DNA from: Watersipora subatra
Lineage: Eukaryota; Bryozoa; Gymnolaemata; Cheilostomatida; Watersiporidae
Direction of reading: 5' to 3'
Assembly (NCBI RefSeq): GCF_963576615.1
Contig: NC_088715.1
Location: 53,621,959-53,685,958, forward strand
DNA: 64,000 nucleotides
Shown: positions 57,124 through 64,000 of the stretch, in pieces
Layout of the letters: every line of letters begins with the position of its first letter
Position numbering within the stretch: position 1 is the stretch's first letter
Notes under the pieces: model-generated
Databases searched by the model: none
The model's input: only the letters and a program-made list of their open reading frames with translations
Told to the model about the DNA's origin: nothing
Translations under genes and position numbers: made by a program

Positions 57124-57294
57124 ACAATTCGTGGGTCGCCACCGGTAGATGATAACCAGTCAGACTGCTTTGACACAATGAGTAGAGAGAATTCTCTGCA
57201 CTTCTTTGAAAACTACACCTACCAGGGGTGTTTTCAGGAGTGCAAGGCTGCTTTTGTTATAAACCTCCGTGAATGCCGTGACCTTTTACAACCG
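57124..57294 (+). pseudogene. paralogue exon 7, donor lost
   Basis: RGSPPVDDNQSDCFDTM through YTYQGCFQECKAAFVI. The CGC pattern is altered to ECR. The GTGAGT donor is absent and the frame runs to TAA. Confidence 0.8.
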
Positions 57295-57369
57295 CTTAAG
57301 CATCTTTTGGTTTAAAATCTAGAGAGTCATTTTGTCAAATATAAAGCTTTTCAATATTTTTATAATGTA

Positions 57370-57752
57370 AAGCTGAACTTGCACAAAATTATGGATATTA
57401 TCAGAAAGTAGCAGCATTTTAGTATCATTTATGATCATTTTTAATATTTGAGTTCATTTGTCTGCCAGGATGTTGCAGTATCAGCGTGTCGCGTTTACCA
57501 TTTTAAGAAAGCACCATTATGACATCTATAGTTTCAAAGAGACCAACAGAATAGAGACACAAGCGACGATAGCAAGTAGCGTCATCATTTTGACACTTTT
57601 TTCTGAGCATTTTTAACCGCAATCAATTTTATTGATTTTAATCCTGAAACATTCTGGCAGTCATATCACCTCAAACATAGAAAAAATCACAAAAGTTAGA
57701 AAAATACTGAGACTTTCTGTTAAAATCTACTAAAACCTTGTGTAGGTTCATA
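57370..57752. mobile_element. palindromic MITE, copy 5
   Basis: TGAACTTGCACAAAATTATG at the left and AAATCTACTAAAACCTTGTGTAGGTTCA at the right. Immediately 3' of the truncated channel pseudogene. Confidence 0.65.
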
Positions 57753-57754
57753 CT

Positions 57755-59094
57755 TGACCTCGTAAACAGAAGATCAAAATTTTTTTAAGTTGGTTCATTT
57801 TTTATTTTTATAAATGAAGCAATTTTTCTCCTCCGTTTACAGTGATACCTCGACATAAGAATTAGCTGACATATAATAAAGTTTGAGATATGATAAAAAT
57901 TTGAGCAAAATCTTTGCCTTGAGATACAAACCCATTAGACAGTTCTCGATGCATTCGCTAGGCCGCCGAGAATGCAAGAGGCAACCGCTTACAGAAACGG
58001 CGTCGCTTGATCACTCTCATCTGATCAGTTTGAAAAGAGATGCTTGAAGCAAAACAAAAAGACCAAGATGAAAAAATATAATGAAAAGAGTACTTTGAAG
58101 AGAAAATTATAATCAATCCAAGTTTGAGATTCCAACTCATTTTATGTGTGTGTTGTAAGCTGAATTAATTTAAGTTAATAAGTTTATATTATGCTAGCAC
58201 CACCAAAATTTAGTGCACCAATTATAATGCAGCAAATTCTCTCACTCCTCGTGAGCTGCTACTATCTGTCACAGAAGAATAAAATGCACACAGTACTCTA
58301 CATAAAAATGTTATATTTAACTGCAGTTAATAACCACTGAATGGGTATTTGTTAATCTTTGTAGAGTAGGTAGCGTAATAAAACAAAAGCACACATTGGC
58401 TGCAGTAGTATCCTGTTTTAGGCGGTTTGGAAAAAGTGGGTAGCCGATTAATTTCTATTTAGTTATTTTAAATAAGAATAATTGTTTTGAGATACAAGAT
58501 AATTGATGTACAAGCTCAGTCTCGGAATGTGATAAGCTCACATGTTGAAGTATGATTATGTTGTAAGGCTACCACATGCATACCCCTTGTTTAGTGCCCT
58601 AAATTCTACCAACCAAAATTTGCAATTTATATGAGCCTATGAGGTGAAAAGGTTTTTTTAGATTAGTGTAAAGTTGAATACTCCATTGGCTCGGGTTTGC
58701 ACAACAGTGCTCAAAGTTGTTTTACTTAGCATTGTAGTAATGGTTGGTCACTATCACCAAGTTTTGCCTAGCCTGTGCTCTTAATGTTGTCCCTAGATGG
58801 CATTTAATTCTTAATATTGAAAATCATTTACCATCTTATTCATTTTGTTCTCTAGGACAGAGTTGCCTCCACTAACACCGAGTATCTATTCTTCATTTTT
58901 ATGACACTTGTCTGAAGGTCACACATTTTGTCGCATCATAATTAGTTCTAACTATGCAGTAATTGCGTTACATAGTCTAGCTCTTATGTCTAGATCTAGA
59001 TCTAGTCTAGATCTTATGAAACTATATGACTTGCACAAACTATAACAACAGTAATGACCATTATTGTGGGCACGTACATAATTTTTAAATAATA
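57755..59094. other. no gene seen
   Basis: Non-coding. A small TCTAGATCTAGATC repeat lies near 58,990. The missing channel exons 8-11 were looked for here and not found. Confidence 0.4.
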
Positions 59095-59420
59095 TTGAAA
59101 CTGTATATGGTAAATATATTATTATGTTATATATAATTAAATTATTATATATTTTTAATTTATGGTAAATTGATACAACGAGTATAATTAATATATATAT
59201 AATAATATATATTAATTCTTATATAATATAAATATTATTTTATATGTAATTATGTTATTGTATAGTTTTGATAATATGTAATAGTTATTATATATTAATC
59301 ATTATAAAAATTATATTATATATAGTTATAATATTATCCGTTTTAATATACTTGATGTATAGAAAAATTAATGTATATGCTAATAAATAAATCTTAATTA
59401 TTATATATATTAAATTGTTA
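59095..59420. repeat. AT-rich low-complexity tract
   Basis: Almost pure A/T (TATATAATTAAATTATTATA-like). Confidence 0.8.
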
Positions 59421-59984
59421 TAGTTTTTAGGTCATGATGCAACATTTTTTATAGATATCTGTTCAACTTCTAAAAACATGTTTTAAGAACAATGTTTTAT
59501 AGCTTAAAGTGACCTTATGCTGCAACAGGTTAGCCCCTAATCTCAAACAGCTGTCATTCTAGTTGAGTCACAGGAATAATATAACACCATCAATTAATTT
59601 AATTACTCTCCATCCTTCTGTATCCTTTAGCTGTTAGGCAATGAATGTTGTTTATGCTATAGATCAACAATGTTGTTGTTATTTTATTTAAAACAATTAA
59701 CAAGTTTTTTGACTGAGGCTGCTATTATTGTTGTAATTTTTGTTGAAAATTTCAGCTCTGAGCAATACACGAACATGTGACATGTATGAAATGCTCTATT
59801 GCTCCACCCCTGCACTGCGAAAGAACTCTCAATCTAACTGTTTTTGAGATAAATTAGCCTGTGGTCATGGCCCTAAAATCAGCAAAATACAACCAACTTC
59901 GGATTGACGTAACCCATTGTTATAAGGAAAGGTCTGGTAATGGGAGTGATTTACTTTGATTGTAAATAAATTCACTTCAGATGT

Positions 59985-60115
59985 AAGCTATGCTGGTTTG
60001 ATGTGCGTTGTAGGAGTGTTATTTCACTACTGTTGGAAGTGATGCTGGTTTCAATTTTGTTATAATTTATGTTGGTTTAACTTCTGTAGTAAGTAATTTG
60101 GGTTTCACTAGACTG
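59985..60115. repeat. degenerate tandem repeat, GGTTTCACTTCTGTT type
   Basis: Units like GTTGGTTTAACTTCTGTAGT of about 30 bp. Same family as 62,300-62,480. Confidence 0.6.
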
Positions 60116-60469
60116 TGGTCAATAGTAATAAACTGTAGTAATAACCTGTAGTAATAAATTAGTCTTTGGTTCTGGTGAGCTCTACGACAATATAAGCTTT
60201 GAGACCAATGATCCTTATCCATTCCTTGTGAGTAATATAGGTCATACTAGCGGAATGCCTGACACTGCAAAGTCATTAAAAACCAGCTTATAATGTAGTT
60301 GCCTGTCACTTTCCATTAGTCTGGCCTATTGCCAATGGTTAATTCAGGTCAGCTAGTTATCTATGGCTCTTATTAATACATAAAATGATGTTGCGCTGTA
60401 ACGGAGATCGGTAGCATATATCCACTTACATAGCTACATGTATTGCCTAAAGAAACCATCAAGCTTGCA

Positions 60470-60615
60470 TAGATAAATTGGTACAACATTTGCCTGGTGA
60501 ACTGGAGGTTCCAAGATCAAATCTTCAGCAATACAGATTCTTCCTATCAATATTTTAACAACTATAGCTGGCAAACTGAACTACAGACTTTGAGATTTAT
60601 ATATGTACGAGCTGC
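60470..60615 (+). repeat. tRNA-derived SINE, family 2
   Basis: tRNA-like head (AATTGGTACAACATTTGCC..GGTTCCAAGATCAAATCTT) then AACAACTATAGCTGGCAAAC and CAGACTTTGAGATTTATATA. The copy at 61.7 kb shares this tail. Confidence 0.55.
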
Positions 60616-61729
60616 ACTATCTGGTGTCGCCCAGGTAATAAAAAAGTCTTTGGACAGAAAATTTATTTTTATTTAACATGTAACAACATTTGCCAGTCTA
60701 ACTTTCAAACTGCATATCATGAGAGAAGTGTTTTGTGTAGTTGAAATAAATTAAGAGAGAAAATAAAAACAATGGTAAAAGTTTTCAAACTTTGTCAAGC
60801 AACTGCAAGTTTTAAACTTCATATCATGAGGAAAAGCTTTGTGCAGGACAACTAAATTAAAAATAAATGAAACAATTGTAAAAGTTTTCAAACAACTGTA
60901 AATTTAAAATTTCATATCTCAAAACAAGTGTTTCGTAGAAATAAATTAGAAGGAAAAATAAACAGGTAAAGGTGTTTAAAAGTAAATGTGAAGTCATTAG
61001 CAAGTAATAGCTAAATATAGTCTATTTCGTTATGATTACGATTAAAAATTATTTGGTGTCCAATTATATGATTCGAGTTCGTTTCAGCATTGGTATGCAA
61101 AAATTAGCGTGAACACTAATATCGTAGACTATAGACATACATAGAGTGGTATAAAAACCCATAGTCATTATCTAATGCGATCACCTCCGGATAAAAATTT
61201 TCACCATTAAAAATAGGATAAAAATGCTATGTTAACCTTAGTAACTATAGGTGCCTACAATGATTTCAGTGCATTTTGTGGTTATAATCGGCGGGCCAAA
61301 GATAATATAACATTACAATGTACTACGTGGAAAGTTTTTACCTTTGAGATAGAGGTGTAACATAAACACTGAATCTAACTTAAATGAACACAGTTTAATA
61401 AACACATACTTGAAAAGGTTTTAGTGTGTGTTTTAGTAAACCTTAAACTTTTAACATTAATTTTATCATTGCAAAACCTTTTTATTTTAGCGGAGACCAG
61501 ATGTACCGTATAACAGATACGGATAACTCACCATGGCAAGTTCAGTGACGTATATATTTTAATAATGTATATAATCAGTACAGAATTCGTCAAGTTTTAA
61601 GTTCGAGATAAATTATTGTCAGGCAAAGAAGCATCGTATCGCATAAAATTAGGTATCAAAGTATTTGTCAAGGCCAAAATAATTAGCATGCTCGTGCGAT
61701 ATGCGGTATAAAAAACAGCTTCTATCAAT

Positions 61730-61900
61730 ATGCCATTTTAGCTCAGTGGTTGAGCCATTGGATAAAAAAACTAATCGATGAGTTGATTATGAGTTCAAAT
61801 TCATCAGTAAGCGGAATTTTAATATTAATATTTTAATAGTTATAGCTGGACAAACCAAAAACAGAAAACAGACTTTGAGAAATATACACATGTAGATATA
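61730..61900 (+). repeat. tRNA-derived SINE, family 2
   Basis: Head TTTAGCTCAGTGGTTGAGCC (a clear A box) and GAGTTCAAATTCATC (B box), then ATAGTTATAGCTGGACAAAC and CAGACTTTGAGAAATATACA. The extended tail and poor stem pairing argue against a working tRNA gene. Confidence 0.55.
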
Positions 61901-62299
61901 AATTGTATTAGGCAGTCTATTTAAGCATCAAGCTTCAACCTGAGATCAGCTAAAATCACTAAAATTGGACTCACTGCAGATTGGTTTAGCCCTGCGCTGT
62001 AAGTGGAAAAGTTTTAGTAACGAAAGCAGTTGTCAGTCAGGAGAGGGTTATCATGGCTTTTGATATTTACAATGGTCAGTAATTTTTATAACACATACGC
62101 TGACGCTGCCCTTTTTGATAAATTGTCAATCTAGTTATCAGATTGTTTCTCTGCTGTGAATAGTGTGTGCAATAAATCCTGGAGATTTTGGGGAATATCA
62201 CTTTTTTGTCATTCATTTTTGGTTCTGGTTTAGAAGCATTTCCCTCCTGCTGCGGAAATTTTCATTCTAGTTATAAGGACAATATAGTCTTCCTTTGAG

Positions 62300-62480
62300 A
62301 GTTATTTGCTCAGGGTGTTAAGAGTTTCACTTCTGTTGTCAGTAATATGGTTTCACTTCTGTTGGAAGTAATGTTGGTTTCACTTTTGTTAGAAGTTCTG
62401 TTGGTTTCACTGTTATTGCAAGGAGTGCTGGTCTCAATTCTGTCATTATTAATGTTGGTTTCACTTCTGTTTTAGGTCAG
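62300..62480. repeat. 30-bp tandem repeat
   Basis: ATGTTGGTTTCACTTCTGTT with spacers of varying length, about six units. Confidence 0.75.
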
Positions 62481-62639
62481 TTTCATGCCCAGTCATCTCA
62501 CCTCAATGCCTGTAACTGCAAATCTGTACGTCGAGAAATTCAATACTAAGCTAAGGTATCTGCTCTGACTTTTCCAAGTGTTGGATATGCACAAAGCCCT
62601 TTGAACTCTACTCTTGGTAAGCTCAAGAGCATTGCACAG

Positions 62640-62705
62640 AGAACAGTCCTGGCTTAGTGGTTTACAGCGCAAAACTTGTAAACAACGGGTTGGGTTCAAT
62701 ACCTG
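62640..62705 (+). repeat. tRNA-like SINE head
   Basis: GCTTAGTGGTTTACAGCGC..GGGTTGGGTTCAATACC resembles A and B boxes. No body follows, so it is probably a SINE fragment. Confidence 0.35.
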
Positions 62706-63239
62706 AACAAGCCGCCAACTAAACAAACTTTCTTTGTATACTTTTCATTATGGGTCTATTTTTTATTCACACCAGCATCTTTACATTTACTTAACAGAAC
62801 AAAAATAATTAGAGAAACTTTTAACATCATAAGCTAGCAATTACTTTGATGTTCTGTCGAGTAATTGCTGAAGTTATCAACCGTAATCGGGTAGTAGAGA
62901 TCAGCTTAAGTTTGCTATTAGGGTACAAAATTGCTCAAAAAATTGCAGCCTAGCATAAAAACCTTGTAATACGAGTAAAATAATTTATTTCTTTGTAGGT
63001 CTAATCGAAACTGATTTTAGTCTGGGAGATCTTTTTTACAGTCAAACCTTTTTTTTAGATTACCTCACCATATGAATTTACCAACAAATGATAGGTTGTA
63101 AAAATGTGTATCTCTGCACTAGGGATGATTAGAAAATCAGAAGCTACTAAAAATTGAAAAGAAAATGCAAAATAATAAGACTGAACAAAGCTAAGTTAGT
63201 TTAAACTGTAACATTTCCAACGTTAAAGAAAGTTACATC

Positions 63240-63760
63240 AACTGTCTCTTTCACCACCTCTACCTCATGATTTACACATTACCTATGTATCTCTACCACG
63301 CCTTCACCTCAGGACTTACTCATCACTTATCATTATCACGACTTCTACCCCAGTACTTACACATTATCTATCTATATAACCACCTCTATCTCAGCACTTA
63401 CACATCACCTATCTCTAGCACCCCTCTACCTCAGGACTTGCACATTACCAATCTCTATCACCATCTCTACTTCAGGACTTACACATTATCTACCTCTATA
63501 ATCACCTCTATCTCAGCACTTACACATCACCTATCTCTAGCACTACCTCCACCTCAGGATTTGCACATCACCTATCGCTTTGACGACTTCTACCTCAAGA
63601 CTCACACATCACTTATCTCTGTAACCACCTCTACATAAATATTTTTAAATTACCTATCTTTTTCTTTTTCACCAACTCTACCTAAGGACTTACACATTAT
63701 CTATCTCTATCACCACATCTACCTCAGGACTTATGCATCACCTACCTCTATCACCTTCCA
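63240..63760. repeat. minisatellite of about 42 bp
   Basis: CACCTCTACCTCAGGACTTA + CACATTACCTATCTCTAT units, about 12, pyrimidine-rich on this strand. The 123-codon plus-strand frame is a product of the repeat. Confidence 0.8.
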
Positions 63761-64000
63761 CCTTAAGACTTCATATTTTTACGCCTCCTATTAAGCCCTT
63801 CATTGATGGAAACTCACAAGTAATGCATTTAGTGACATTTTCAGGGAAGCATTTCTTGTAAAAAAATAGGCACAAAAATAGCATTTTATCATTGGTCATA
63901 ACTATGGATGTAGAAGACAAGTGGGATGAAGACTTCCTATGTTTTAAACAACATTGTTCATAAAAACAGGAACACAAATATTACTACCTTAGCATCGGTC

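Larger units (their letters stand above)
48995..57294 (+). pseudogene. second DEG/ENaC channel locus, degenerate
   Basis: Plus-strand paralogue of the minus-strand channel gene. Recognised exons and lengths: TM1 48995-49124 (130 bp, intact), FPTVTICN exon 51697-51845 (149 bp, TGA near its end), finger exon 55763-55940 (178 against 182 bp, frameshift), palm exon 56042-56178 (137 bp, TGA), 56872-56970 (99 bp, intact) and a cysteine exon 57124-57294 (donor lost). No exon 1 and no exons 8-11 (CNC, TM2) were found. Phases match the first gene. Two nonsense changes, one frameshift and the missing pore helix make it non-functional. Confidence 0.85.

Noticed and set aside
61730-61805. tRNA gene candidate with good A and B boxes
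   Set aside because: The acceptor stem does not pair and the downstream body is shared with another copy, so it is a SINE head.
63267-63638. 123-codon plus-strand frame
   Set aside because: Translation of the roughly 42-bp minisatellite.

Overview
This is AT-rich animal DNA with an invertebrate character. It holds many-exon genes of the metazoan DEG/ENaC channel family with GT-AG introns, a Polinton (Maverick)-like element, a full-length Helitron, Ty3-type, piggyBac-type and tRNA-SINE debris, and long satellites. I cannot name the phylum. All gene models come from reading frames, splice sites and family motifs; no search was run.

Layout. (1) 1.3-24.3 kb, minus strand: an 11-exon DEG/ENaC-like channel gene. 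Its exons join in phase into 485 codons (484 residues plus stop) once one insertion is ignored. (2) 5,431-15,881, inside exon 5 of that gene: a 10,451-bp element with 490-bp nearly identical terminal inverted repeats, AG...CT ends and a 6-bp target duplication. It carries a compact five-exon gene of unknown function (132 residues, every intron phase 0), a TTTCGCGAAA-palindrome array between two outward-facing TATA boxes, a decayed adenain-like protease, an inverted 108-bp tandem array and about 4 kb of 68-bp satellite with a 13-mer higher-order repeat. The insertion breaks the channel gene. (3) 24-38.8 kb: mostly non-coding, with a relic of the last channel exon (29.4 kb), a broken Ty3-type gag-pol fragment (31.9-33.7 kb), SINEs and several copies of a palindromic MITE. 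(4) 38,827-47,076, minus strand: a Helitron with both ends recognisable and one continuous 1,706-codon RepHel frame broken only by stop codons. (5) 48.5-57.3 kb, plus strand: a second DEG/ENaC locus, now a pseudogene, whose exon lengths match the first gene almost base for base. An inverted duplication, minisatellites and piggyBac-type and palindromic MITEs lie among its exons. (6) 57.3-64 kb: non-coding, with tandem repeats and a second SINE family.

How the parts relate. The two channel loci are paralogues in opposite orientation, and the pseudogene's exon 5 acts as an uninterrupted comparison for the exon carrying the Polinton-like insertion. A piggyBac-type MITE sits inside intron 1 of the gene carried by that element, and another sits inside the Helitron, giving a nested insertion order. 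The most novel object is the 10.45-kb Polinton-like element with its private gene and symmetrical promoter region.
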